Below are positions 48,361-59,396 of a stretch of DNA of 64,000 nucleotides, piece by piece. Within the stretch, counting starts at the first letter, position 1; the number at the start of each line of letters is the position of its first letter. The DNA is taken from NCBI GenBank assembly GCA_019454045.1, contig SKCR01007814.1:310001-374000 (forward strand). The letters run 5' to 3'. The notes beneath the pieces were generated by a model that saw only the letters and a program-made list of their open reading frames with translations, had not been told where the DNA came from and ran no database searches. Position numbers and translations under genes: made by a program. This stretch comes from Zanthoxylum bungeanum. Its lineage: Eukaryota; Streptophyta; Magnoliopsida; Sapindales; Rutaceae.

Positions 48361-49224
48361 TGTTAGACATTATGACCCATAGCGTCACTGTTTTGTAAAT
48401 GATATTGTATTATTGTACAAAATTAACTATGTGATAATGAAATTGCCTTTTGCCGTTTTTTAAATTATTTACTATGATATATTAATGGCAAAAGTCCATA
48501 TGATTAGTTCCGTATTGAGATGATATGAGACAGTATTGTAGGCACTGCATTTTTACGCATAAGTCCCTATGATGAGTCTCATTTTGGAGACACTACCTTT
48601 TAAGTCACGGAGGTCACGGGAAACGGACATCGGAAGGGGAAATTCAGAATAAACAAGGTTCACTGTTTTCGTTGGTGCTGCGTTCGTGTTTACGTTCGAA
48701 CGTCAAACGGATTACGGGCGTTCGTGCCGCGTTTGAGGAAGCGTTCGAACGGTGTCGGTAATTCTGTTTTTCTGCTAGCCTCACCTCCAGCCCAATTAGC
48801 CCCCCAAAGCCATAAAACACATCCCAATTTAAATAAATAAATATTAATTAAAACATTAACTAAATAAGATAATAATTAAATTAATTAAATAATTAAATAA
48901 AACATATACCAAACATAAAATAAACAATTACCAACTTAAACTAAAATCATGCCTAAAATAAACAAATCACATACTAAATCAAAATATAATCATGCCTAAT
49001 TAAAATCAATCAAACCAATTATATTCCCAATCTAATAAGATTATTCCCAAACTTAAAATATTGTATTCCTAATCCAAGCCAATCAAATATTCAACCTTCC
49101 CTATCTAGCCAAGATTTGTCCCCCCTCAATCTTTGACTTCCCTTAACCAAACAAATCATATCTCTTGACTTCCCTTAACCAAACCAAATCAAATCCCTTT
49201 CCTTGTCAAACCTAACCCTTTGCC

Positions 49225-49232
49225 TATAAAAA
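49225..49232 (+). promoter_or_regulatory. probable TATA box in insertion I
   Basis: TATAAAAA in the context CCTATAAAAAGAACCC, followed about 30-60 bp later by CCCTAGTCCCCTAGC, looks like a plant LTR promoter and start region. Confidence 0.5.
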
Positions 49233-50020
49233 GAACCCTTCACCAACCTTCTCAAGGGTTCCCTAGTCCCCTAGCTAGCTACCCCCCTAACTCATACACA
49301 ACACACATAAAAATTACAGGAGAAGACACAAAAACATAAGCAACAAAAACAAAAAAAGATAAAGAGAAATAGGAGCAGAACGGAGTTCGAGCCGCAAGCA
49401 AAACAGTAAAGACAACGAACGAGAACAGTGAACCAGTGACCGGGAGAGTTGCGGAGCATCCACCCTTCCGACGATCGTGTACCGTACATCCGAGAGGTGA
49501 TTTAAAAGGTTAGACCTGAGGGTACCTTTTCATTAGTTTATATTCATTTTTTATTGAATTCTATTCGCATGAGAGTCGTTATGAATGCATGTTGTGGTAT
49601 TTGAGTAGATAAATATGCATGAATTATGAGATGTAATATGTTGTGGGTATTGGATGAATGAGAGATGTGTCAACTCTCGCGGTATATCGGATGGAAACCC
49701 GGACATAAATTTCATAGCCGATTCCGAATGGACGGTAATATGATCTGTACTCGGGCCACAACTCCACGTACCGCTTGGGTAAACGGCACCATCTTTATTT
49801 TGTATTGTGTTGCTTTTGTTTATTTAGTTTTCTTTACTTGAATTCAATATGTTGTTTTCGTATGCATGATTCAACCAAGCGCATGGGCTTAGTATGTTGG
49901 TCTAAAGGTCCTCTCTTTGAGAGATCAAGAGCCCCCAAAAGGCCACCTTTACGGCAGTACTTCGCCGCGCCCCTTTATTTTGTTGTTTATGCATGGTGTC
50001 CCATTTCATGCATCAGGTCC

Positions 50021-50300
50021 GTTCCCGTTCGAACGCGTTTACGAACGCAACTCGAACGCGCATGCATTTTTGCCTTATCACGCATCAGGTCTCATTTCCG
50101 TTCGAACGCGTTATCAAACGCCATACGAACGCGAGCATTCTGTTTCATTTCCGTTCGAACGCGTTTACGAACGCTACTCGAACGCGAACATTCTGTTTCA
50201 TTTCCGTTCGAACGCGTTTACGAACGCTACTCGAACGTGAGCATTCTGTTTCATTTCCGTTCGAACGCGTTTACGAACGCTACACGAACGCACACACACT
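50021..50300. repeat. 53-bp CpG-rich tandem array in insertion I
   Basis: About five units. The last four start at 50093, 50146, 50199 and 50252, a constant period of 53. The first, more diverged unit starts near 50021. Each contains CGTTCGAACG followed by CGCGTTTACGAACGC, so each holds nested palindromes. Related CGTTCGAACG motifs lie near the other end (about 48694 and 48741). All six frames stay open for a while here, which gives spurious frames with repeated FRSNAFTNATRT-like peptides. Confidence 0.9.
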
Positions 50301-53300
50301 GAACTGAGTCTGTCTTATCATATTCATGCATAATTGCCTCTTGGTTGATCTTTCTTGTGTTATATAGCCAACTGTATTATTTGTATTCAAGCATGATTAG
50401 GTTGTTAGCATGTTATTTGGTTAATAGGTTCATGAGATAGTACTCAAGCATGATTATGTTGTTCTTAGTTTTCCATAACATAGGATTGAAATATGTTCAT
50501 GAGATTGCCATGTGACATTGCATGTTGTGATGAACTTGTTGATGTATGCATATGAATTTAGAAGCATGATATTCTTGGAAATAAATGTTATTTAAGCCTG
50601 GTTAAATTATTATATAAATCCTTTTTATTACAAGTGACATAAGTAAGGGACCATTCCGAACCAACGGTTTGGTTTTGAGGTATTCCCTTGCGAGGGGTGA
50701 GTGCGGCCTTAAATCTTTGTCCCGGTCACACGGGTGGCGACTCCATGTTATTTCGTACTTCCCATCTGTGCCGCGAGCCTAGGAACGGCGTCGCTCAGGT
50801 CCTGTGTCCTACAAGTATCAATATAAAAGGTTTAATCATTAAATATCCCTAGTCGGAGTATTATCGAGATCGGACATCGATATTGCGGAATAGACTAGTA
50901 TTGCACTTGTGCGCGTTGTGAAGGCACAACGGCATAGTTCTCATATATTTAAGTATTGGATACTTATGCAAGTGCGATAGGAGGTTGTGTTTTACCGATG
51001 GTACGGAAAACAGCTTCGCTCTGGATAGACCCCGCGGAATCCCATTGGTAGTATGTCTGCGTGTCTATGGGAGGCCGCATCAGGGTAGGTGTATATGGTC
51101 TTAACCTGAGACTTGCATCGCTAGTACTTGCGACAATCGGTAAACTTTGGTTTTGGTGGTTCGGGGCTTTAACCGGTTCTGTGTACGCCTCTTCTGGGTT
51201 TATCGAGAATCGTAGTGTACTGGATGTGATGTCAAGATGGAAGTATCACTTCAGACATATGGAGATGATGATCACGCAGGATACAGAACTAGTACTCTAT
51301 AAAAGGTTGCAACCGTCGGGACAATATAACCAGGTCAGGATTGTCCGATTTAAAGAGACTAGTTGTTTGATGTCCGATATATGTTTCGTATGGGGTAGAC
51401 ACATTTCCAGCCCCAGGCCTAACATGTGATCGTCCGATACTGGATCGATGTACGCGATACTACGGTATACTACGCTTGATAAAGATCTAATATTCCAATA
51501 AGAATATTTCTGGAGAATTGGGTAGGCATGGCGCTTTGCTAGAAGCCAACCTTGTCTTGTAAATCGGTAAAAACGTAGTACGAGGTACGTACGTGTTCGG
51601 ATTATCCGACGACCGTATTTACTGCCAACATATCCGGAGATCTCTTGGGTCGCTTCCTGAAGATTCACCTATGATGTTTGATTCGGACTTTATTAATCTT
51701 GGATTAATTGCGGAGAAACTTTATCTTGGATAAAATGCCTAATTAGGAGAGAGAACGATTAATTTGGAATAATCGATAAAATAATATATTCGATATATTA
51801 AACGAAATTAGATTTCGACGCGGAATTAAAATCGGATTTTAATTCGGGCAAACGAATTAATTTAGAATTAATTCGTTAACGATGTGAATAGTAATTTTGC
51901 TAGGCATAATTATTTAATTTACGTCACGACGGAAATTCGTTAATTCGGAATTAGCGAAACCGAGCCGGAAAGTGTTTGCGGACATATTCGTATTTTGAAA
52001 CGAGTGGGACCCGCAAATCACATCGCGAAGTCTCATCACTTGACACGACTAGTTGATGGATGTAACATGTCACCTTTATTGAGTGATACATTGTCACTAT
52101 TCACGATGTAAGTGGGTGAGGCCATTTAATGGCTTTTTGGAGGGAAAACTTTTCACCTTTTTGGAAGCGTATTTACCAAATATTTTGGTAATTATTATCA
52201 CACTTCTCACGGTTTTGGAAAACAAGAAAGAGAAAAGTAAATCATACCAAAAGCCTTCTCTCCCTCTTCTTCTTGCTCACGCCGTGAGCTTCAACAGGGC
52301 AAGAAAAATTGTTTTTCATCTTCTCCATTTTTGCTAGCACAATGAAGGATCAAAGGAGGTGATAGGGAAACAACCTTGGAGCTTGGAATACTAAAAGGCT
52401 TGAAGCTTCTCTCCCTTTTGTTCTTGGCCGAAAGTTTCCTCCTTGAAGACTCAAGGATTTTCTTCACCATTTTTCGTCACAAGCTTTGTAAGTATGATTC
52501 CGCCATGCTTCAAGCTTTGCATGTATAAATCGTGTGTTTCATTGGCTTATACTTTCTTTGGGACTAATAATAGAAACCAACATCACCGTGGTCTTCTCTT
52601 TCATTTTCGGTCCAAAACAGAAAAACAGAAGAGGAAATACTGAGAGAGAAAGAGGGAATTTCTTGGCTCCAAACCGTGAAAACAATAGAGAGAGATAAAA
52701 AGTGTATTAGATTAATTGATTTCTAAAATCCATTTACCATATACCAATTTTTCTCTTTGAAAAGTCAAGCCATAAATGCTTGCTAACTACCAACATCAAC
52801 TTCCATCAATCAATGAATAGTGACTGGTGTCAATCACTCAAAGTGAAAGACATCCATCACTTGATTGACGAATGATGTGACGCTAGATGCGACTAGCGAT
52901 TTGACGCTTGATTTGAGTTACGTGCCACACTTGAATTCGAAATGCGAATGCGCTCGCAAACAATCCTAGGCTCGGGTTCGCTAATTCAAAATTAACGAAT
53001 TTTCCATTGTGACGCAATTAATTGATTATGCCTAGCGAAATCACTATTCACGTCGCTAACGAATTAATACTAAATTAACTCGTTCGCCCGAATTAAAATC
53101 TAATTTTAATTCCGCGTCGAAATCCAATTTCGTATAATATATCGAATATATTATTTTATCAATTAATTCCAAATTAATCGTTATATCTCTTTAATTAATA
53201 TTTTATCTTAGATAAAATATCTCCGCAATTAATCCCAGATTAATTTCCTCTCTCTACTAATTAATCCCAGATTAATAAAAGTGCAAGTCATACGTCATCG

Positions 53301-54332
53301 GCGAATCTTCGGGAAGCGGCCCATGAGATCCCTGGATATGTTGGCAGTAAATCAGGTCGTCGGACTATCCGAACACGTAAGTACCTAGTACTACGTTTGT
53401 ACCGATTTACAAGACAAGGTTGGCTTCTAGCAAAGCGCCATGCCTACCCAATTCTCTAGAAACATGCTTACAGGAATAAGCGATCTATATCAAGCGTAGT
53501 ATACGTAGTATTGTGTGTGTCGATCCAGTATCGGATGATCATATGCAAGGCCTGGGGCTGGTACAGTGTCTGCCCCATACAAAGCATATATCGGATTACT
53601 AGAAACTAGTCTCTTTATTATCGGATAATCACGACCAAGTCATATTATCCCGATGGTTGCAACCCTTTAGAGAACCAGTTTTATATCCCTGCGCGATCAT
53701 CATCTCCATATGACTGGAGTGATACTTCTGTCTTGACATCACACCCAACACACTACGATTCTCAATATACCCAACAGAGGCGTACACAGAACCCGTTAAA
53801 GCCCTGGACGACCAAAACCAAAGAATATTGATTGTCGCAAGTATTAGCAGTGCAAGTCTCAAGTTAAGACCAAATACACCTACCCTGATTTCGGACTTCC
53901 ATAGACACATAGTCATACTACCAATGGAATTCCGAGGGGGTCTATCCAGAGCAAAGCTGTTTCCCGTACCATCGGTAAAACACAACCTCTTATTACACTT
54001 GCATGAGTATCCTATACCCAAATATATGAGAACTATGCCGTTATGCCCTCACAACGCGTACAAGTGTAATACTAGTGTTTTACACATTTATCGATGTCCA
54101 ATCTCGATAATACTCTGACTAGGGATATTTAATGATTTATCATTCATGGACTGATACTGTCTCATATCATTCTCAATCCAGGAACAAATCATAAGGACCT
54201 CCTATCATTTATATTTCTTAGTGATCTAATCAAAAATGATAAGTGAGCAATCTCCTTTGTCACATAGTTAATTTGTACAACAACACCATGATCTATACAA
54301 ATAGTGACGCTATGGGTCATAATTGTCCAACA

Positions 54333-55789
54333 TCTCTTCCACTAAGAGAACATCGAGAATATTTTCTTGTATCAAATACAAGCGTTCAGGAGGTATAGAT
54401 TCCCTTTGTGACCTACAAAGTGTTCATCTATTTGAACTTTGGTTCCTCCGTCGGTTCGTTGGTCTCAGGTTGTACTTCATAAAGTTCAACATGTCTATGA
54501 TTACCTCTTTCAGACAAATTTTCTACCTCTAGAAATTTTCCTAAGCTAGCTACGAACACATTTTGATGCTCGGTATCATAGAAAAAATATCCTTTATTAT
54601 TTGAAGGATATCCAACAAACATAAACTTTTGCCCTCAGGGTAAAAGCTTATTCTGCTGAGCCACACTGACGTATGCAGGACAACCCCAAACTTTAATATA
54701 ATAAAGATTTGGTTTCCTACCGATCCATATCTCATACAGAGTCATAGGAACAGCTTTTGAATGAATTTTATTCAAAAGATGTGCGACAAATAAAAGAGCA
54801 TAACCCTATAAGAAATATGACAAATTTGTAAAACTCAACATATATCGGACCATATCCAATAATGTTTGATTTCTCATCTCTGACACTTTATTATATTGTG
54901 GAGTACCAGGAGGAGTATATTGAGTGAGAATCCCATTCTCATTTCAATAATCATTGAACTCTCTACTCATATATTCACCGCCTCGATTAGATCAAAGGCA
55001 TTTAAAATATTGTCCAGATTGTTTTTCTAATTCCTTTCGAAATTCTTTAAACTTTTCAAAGGTTTCCAATTTATGTTTCGTAAGATAAACATAACCATAC
55101 CGAGAGACATCATCGGTAAAGGTAATGAAGTATGAAAAACCACTATGTGCAATCTGACTCATAGGACCACATACATCCGAATGTACGAGTTCTAATAAGT
55201 CAGTGGCTCGGTGTCCAACACCAGAAAATGTGTCCTTGGTCATTTGACCTCGAATACAAGATTCACAGGTTGTATAAGGTTCGATGGTGAGATCCGGAAT
55301 CAAACCATTCATAACCAACTAGATAAGGCATTTCACGCCTATATGACCTAACCTCATATGCCAAAGTTCAGTATTATCTATTTCATATAATTTCTGTTTA
55401 TTAACGATATCTCGTAAGGTATGCAATTTTTAATGACCATGCTCATTTGGAAAAACTAGGATCTGAATATTATTACTATTATATAAATATAAAGAACATT
55501 TCTTACTATTTACATTATATCCTTCAGTATTTAATATAAAAAGTGACATAATATTCACCACATATTCTGGCACAAAAAAGCAGTCATTCAATAAAAGTCT
55601 CCCACTGGGTAGGGGAATATCGCATAAGCCCACTGCAACCGCATCCAGAGAGTCGCCACTCCCGAATCGCAACTGCATCTCCCCAGATTTCAGCCGTCTA
55701 CTTTCTCTCAGTACCTGCAACGAATTAGAAATATGAATAGGACCAGTAGAATCTAAAATCCAACTAGATGTAATAGATTCACAAGCCAA
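54333..55789 (-). pseudogene. protease-integrase of D, broken
   Basis: The minus frame 55789-55430 starts in the protease (WILDSTGPIHISNS, where the usual DSG is DSTG) and runs through LPSGRLLLNDCFFVPEYVVNIMSL. After a stop, the HHCC region reads LWHMRLGHIG, then CESCIRGQ with its zinc cysteines. The integrase core follows (LVHSDVCGPM at 55318-54992, TDDVSRYGYVYLTKHK). The second catalytic segment reads SNRGGEY, so its aspartate is changed to asparagine. Stops interrupt the last third before MFVGYPSNNKGYFFYDTEHQN (54622-54428). The reading ends at the C insertion. Confidence 0.87.
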
Positions 55790-56480
55790 TGAGATATCAA
55801 TAATAAGAAAAACAAAAGTACATGATGTCGATGCTCTTTCCTTCCTTATTCGGTCATGGCAGTCAATACAGTTCCTCTTCTAGTGCCCGACCTACTGGAA
55901 GTGATGGTATTTATCTTCAGAAACTCTCTTGCGCTACCTTAGCCTGTGGAGAAATATTGAAACCTTTCTTCTTTTTCCCTTCGTCTTCTTCCCCTTCTAC
56001 GAAGAGTGGGAATAAGCCGAAAGTGAAGTAGATTTCGCAAGGCGAGTCGGCACTCCCTTCTTCAAATCCTCCTACATTTTGAAAAGCATCTATGAAACTC
56101 ACGGTAACTGCAGTAAATCTCGTTAATGTTGAAGTAATGACAAACTAACGATACGACGGCGGGAGCAAACCAAGTATGACACTTCGTCCCAGAGTATCAT
56201 TGAGAGGGAAATCATTGAACCTTAATTGATCGATCAATTTAATCAAATGAAGCACATTTGTACTCACACCATGTCCCTCATCAAGTTTATAATGGAACAG
56301 TTACAATGCAACTCTATGAACCATGACCTGTTCTTGGTTCATGAACGATTCTCTGAGTTGTGTCATCATGCTATAAGCATCATGCATCCCAAAATATTGC
56401 CTCTTCAGTTCAGAAGACAGAGAAATTCGAATGAATGATTTAACCCTTAAATCATTATCTTTCCATTGTTCGAAGGTGCT
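55790..56480 (-). pseudogene. gag of D, broken
   Basis: Minus-strand translation across two frames shows a copia-type gag signature: KLDEGHGVSTNVLHLIKLID, then a LGRSVILGLLPPSYR segment corresponding to the usual LILxSLP region. A charged, serine/glycine/lysine-rich stretch follows (about 56040-55960). No intact CCHC knuckle was found. Several stops occur. Its position before the protease and after the leader fits gag. Confidence 0.7.
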
Positions 56481-57182
56481 GCCATCGCAGATCTATCAAA
56501 TAGATAGAGAATAAACGGTTACCAGATAAAACAGTTTTATATAATATCATAAGCATTAAATATATCATGGATTTTTAATCTAAAAATTCCTCTCCCACTA
56601 TTTCATGCAAAACTATAATCCTCAAACAGAATACATAGAAAACAATAATCAAATTAAATACAATAGTGAAAAGTGGACCACATGAATATATTTCAGCTCA
56701 CAGCTTTGGCACATTCTCGGTTACGTATATTCATTAGCTAGACAACTCATTATCAATCACTCACCAGTCAATCACTCATCAGTGACTCTTGGGTTTCGGT
56801 CCTGATCGTTTCTCGTTGTGACAACTTTGGCACTTTCAGGATTCCACTTTCGCTTGAATTTACCTAATATCAAAAATATATCTGGTACAGATAAATTCCT
56901 ACCAGCTAGATCGTCACAGCTTTGGCACATTCTCGAATATAGTTATAGATTATTTATCCGTAAGTAGTATAGACAAGACGGACCAAGTAACATGCATCAA
57001 ATACATATTAAATATAAAACCTTATTTACAAATAGGGATTTTCCATAAAAAAAATGCTATTTACTTTATTTAATCAAATTAAATAAACACATGCATGCAT
57101 AAAGTAAAGATTAGATTAAGCAGTAAATTTAAAGGAATAATCATATCAAGAGTTCAAAATCAGACTCTCTCTAATACCATTT
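56481..57182 (-). other. leader and primer site of D
   Basis: A non-coding leader. The primer site lies beside the LTR (minus AATGGTATTAGAGAGAGTC, about 57164-57182). Three copies of a CA(G/A)CTTTGGCAC(A)TT motif occur at about 56699-56720, 56820-56840 and 56915-56935. The part at 57045-57182 matches 62835-62966, the leader start of the second D-type element. Confidence 0.7.
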
Positions 57183-59094
57183 TGTTGGGGTTTTTAGGGG
57201 GCAAATCCGGGCAGATCAGTAGAAAATGGAAAATCAAAATTTTCTACATATCTTTTATTTTTCTTAGGTAATTAAAATAAACAAAGTTATTCTAATTACT
57301 CAATACTCAACAAAATATAATTTTTACGCAAAATCAAATTATTTCCTAAATAGCCGAGAGATCCCAAAACATTGCATTTTGTTCATTTTAATCCTAATTT
57401 GTCAAATATAAATTTAAGTGATTTCAATCACAACCAAAATTATTTCTACAAATTATATACATCAAAATACAACTTGCCACTCAAAACCCAATTTTTCTTG
57501 CAATTGTCGAGAGGTCCCAACATTTTCCAGATTTTGCATTTTGTCCAAATTTATTCAAAACAACATTAGATGATATCCAATCAACACCAAATTAAATGTA
57601 CATCATATATACATCATTATACAACACATATAAGAAAAGCCCCAAATTTGGATTAGGTTAAAACCCTAATTTCTTAAATTAGTCCAATTAATAAATTAAC
57701 CAATTTATCACAAATTAATACTTTAATCTAATCTCTACAACACCAAACAAGTCTCACCACTTTAAAACAACTCAAGAACAATTATAGTTCATAAATGAGT
57801 GGCCTAACAACTCTAGAATGGCAACAAGACCATCAAATGATCAAAAGAAAGCTTAATAACCATTTATAAGGTTACTTTGTAAACATACATGCATAACATC
57901 TTTCATTCAAGCTTCCAAGCATTTTATTACAAACTAAAAGAGTCGAGAAAACTTCCAAAATGATATATGTCAAATATCACAAATTTATATTTAATTAATG
58001 TGTTTTTAATACAATCATAAATTAAATACAAATACATATTAATTAGGAAATGACCATTAGGTACTTATACATGTATCTTTCGTTAACCATTAAACGATTA
58101 ATAAATAATCAATATTATTTATAAAAGTTTCCCTAGTGATCTACGAGTATATTTCATTAGTGAGACTCTCTAGGTTTAGGCATATCTATCACAAAATCTA
58201 ATTTCATGTCCATAATCTACCCACCCGTAAATTATGAGGAACATAGATAAACGCACTAAACCATACAGGTCGAGGTCATTGCATACGTATAATCCCTCTG
58301 TCACCGGTATCCGTATTATTCTAGAGATATAGATATAAATGTCAAATCTCTATAGACATAATCAAGTCGACGTTTCTTTTAGCAATCTCTTAATAACACG
58401 TAGAACTCATTTCTACGGTGTACCACGGGCCCATGGATTTACCAGATTGTTAATTCTATATTGAATACATATACTTGGTACAACAAGCTTATGGATTCTT
58501 TCTTGACACAGACATGATATCCTGAGGATCAGTCCATACCTAACAGACAGGCGGAGGTCTGATCTAAATAGTTCGGTGAGGTAATTGCCATCAAATTGTG
58601 GAAGATATCTCATATATCCACAGTGGTATCTCAAGTCAAAGAATCACTATGCTACTAACCCCGAGAAGATTCTTATTGAGGTTAGTGTAGCATCTATTAA
58701 GAATCTTCGGTGAGTCGTTCATTGTTTATCCGCTATAAAGACCTACACGTCTATACGAGTCTCTAAGACTCATGGTTTATTGAGAAACCATTGGAATACA
58801 AGATTCCAGTGTACAACATGTACCCGTCTCAACGTGTATACTTTACTGACCAATTGTGTAAACCTTGACCATGAACTATCTAAGAATGATAACGTCATGA
58901 TACAACTCAATGTCAGTTGCGACGCAAGAAAATTGACGCTATATAATAAAAATTCTAAGGTCAATTACGTCTTTATCATATATAAAGAGATGTTATATAA
59001 TAAAAAAAAAATTATTATATTAATAATAAATGGTACATAAGTATTTATAGAGAAATACATAAGAAAATTGACGCTCTGAGCACCAACCATAACA
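57183..59094 (-). repeat. 5' LTR of D (1912 bp)
   Basis: In minus orientation it starts TGTTATGGTTGGTGCTCAGAG at 59094 and ends CCCCAACA at 57183, followed by a primer site. It matches the remnant at 13203-13664 and the partial LTR at 62967-64000. It lacks the palindrome run of the A/B/C/E LTRs, so it is a different copia family. Confidence 0.88.
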
Positions 59095-59396
59095 CTCGAA
59101 AACTTCATTAGTTGTTCTTATCACTTATCATGTCTGAACTTCGGGTGGCATATTCGAATGGTTATAAAGGATGATTTTATAATAAGAATTCTAGTCTCAG
59201 ATTATTGGAGGGATATTCAAATGATTCTTGAAAAGTTTACTAACCTTTCTATAAGACTTGAGGACGTACTCGAGGATCGGATACTGAAGCGGTAGTGCTT
59301 CGCATACAACTACCCAAGATATGCACATATACAAGACCCCAACACCTCTACCCACTATAGTAACTGACTCCCTATACCATGCTCTGATACCAATTT

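Larger units (their letters stand above)
48537..50813. mobile_element. LTR-type insertion I, probably a solo LTR (2277 bp)
   Basis: It begins TGTAGGCACTGC and ends GTGTCCTACA, with inverted ends TGTAGG/CCTACA. A perfect 5-bp duplication AGTAT flanks it (48532-48536 and 50814-50818), and A2's 5' LTR shows the empty site. The TG...CA ends and 5-bp duplication mark it as an LTR insertion. I see no gag-pol and no repeated ends, so a solo LTR is most likely. GGTGGCGACTCC near the end resembles the 3' LTR ends of plant Tat/Ogre-type gypsy elements, from memory of the family. A TATAAAAA box at 49225-49232 would make plus its strand of transcription. Confidence 0.85.
35546..52582 (+). mobile_element. 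Ty1/copia retrotransposon A2, with best-preserved pol
   Basis: A plus-strand element with both LTRs (35546-37483, and 48361-52582 including insertion I), a primer site, a leader, a pol with one continuous frame, and a polypurine tract. A perfect 5-bp duplication TCACC flanks it (35541-35545 and 52583-52587). In the first 176 bases its LTRs differ at about five positions, indicating a fairly recent insertion. Most of the leader and gag are replaced by the truncated element G (39314-45190), so the copy as it stands lacks gag. Confidence 0.93.
48361..52582 (+). repeat. 3' LTR of A2, interrupted by insertion I
   Basis: LTR parts at 48361-48536 and 50819-52582 join across I (48537-50813 plus the AGTAT duplication) and add up to about 1940 bp, the same as the 5' LTR. 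The uninterrupted sequence is at 35720 (GAGACAGTATCAATATAAAA). Confidence 0.93.
15247..54332 (-). mobile_element. Ty1/copia retrotransposon C, carrying nested B, H and A2
   Basis: A minus-strand element inserted in the integrase-RT link of D. Its 3' LTR is 15247-17293. Internal pieces are 17294-21309, 31512-33024 and 34997-35232. Its 5' LTR is split into 35233-35545 and 52583-54332. Flanks TCTAT and TCTCT fit a 5-bp target duplication with one later change. Without insertions it is about 9.9 kb, close to B (10.2 kb). In a stretch of about 175 bp compared by eye, its LTRs differ at about a dozen positions. That is more than B or A2, so it is older than what it contains. Confidence 0.9.
35233..54332 (-). 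repeat. 5' LTR of C, split by A2
   Basis: LTR parts at 35233-35545 and 52583-54332 join across A2 with the TCACC duplication. Together they are about 2.06 kb and align with C's 3' LTR. The intact sequence around the target is seen at 15541-15590 (AAAATCACCATGGTC). Confidence 0.9.
13203..59094 (-). mobile_element. Ty1/copia retrotransposon D, split by a 39-kb nested insertion
   Basis: A minus-strand copia element with a complete 5' LTR (57183-59094), primer site, leader, gag, protease and integrase (54333-57182), interrupted by element C (15247-54332). It resumes with RT-RNase H (13681-15246), a polypurine tract and a 3' LTR remnant (13203-13664). Continuity is supported by domain order: the integrase C-terminal region runs up to 54333 and RT starts at 15246. 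C's flanks are a near-match duplication (TCTAT at 15242-15246, TCTCT at 54333-54337). Its LTRs differ from those of A, B, C and E. Confidence 0.88.

Noticed and set aside
50021..50300. CRISPR-like array
   Set aside because: Units are contiguous with no unique spacers, and the context is a plant LTR insertion, so it is a tandem minisatellite.
49775..50307. Three overlapping open frames of 104-175 codons with repeated peptides
   Set aside because: They arise from the 53-bp CpG-rich array, which lacks stops in several frames. The repeated peptides follow the DNA period, not a protein family.
51061..51668. 122- and 123-codon opposed frames as real genes
   Set aside because: They sit in LTRs, lack a plant-style start in the antisense case, and differ between copies in a way that does not look constrained. 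Kept only as a low-interest finding.
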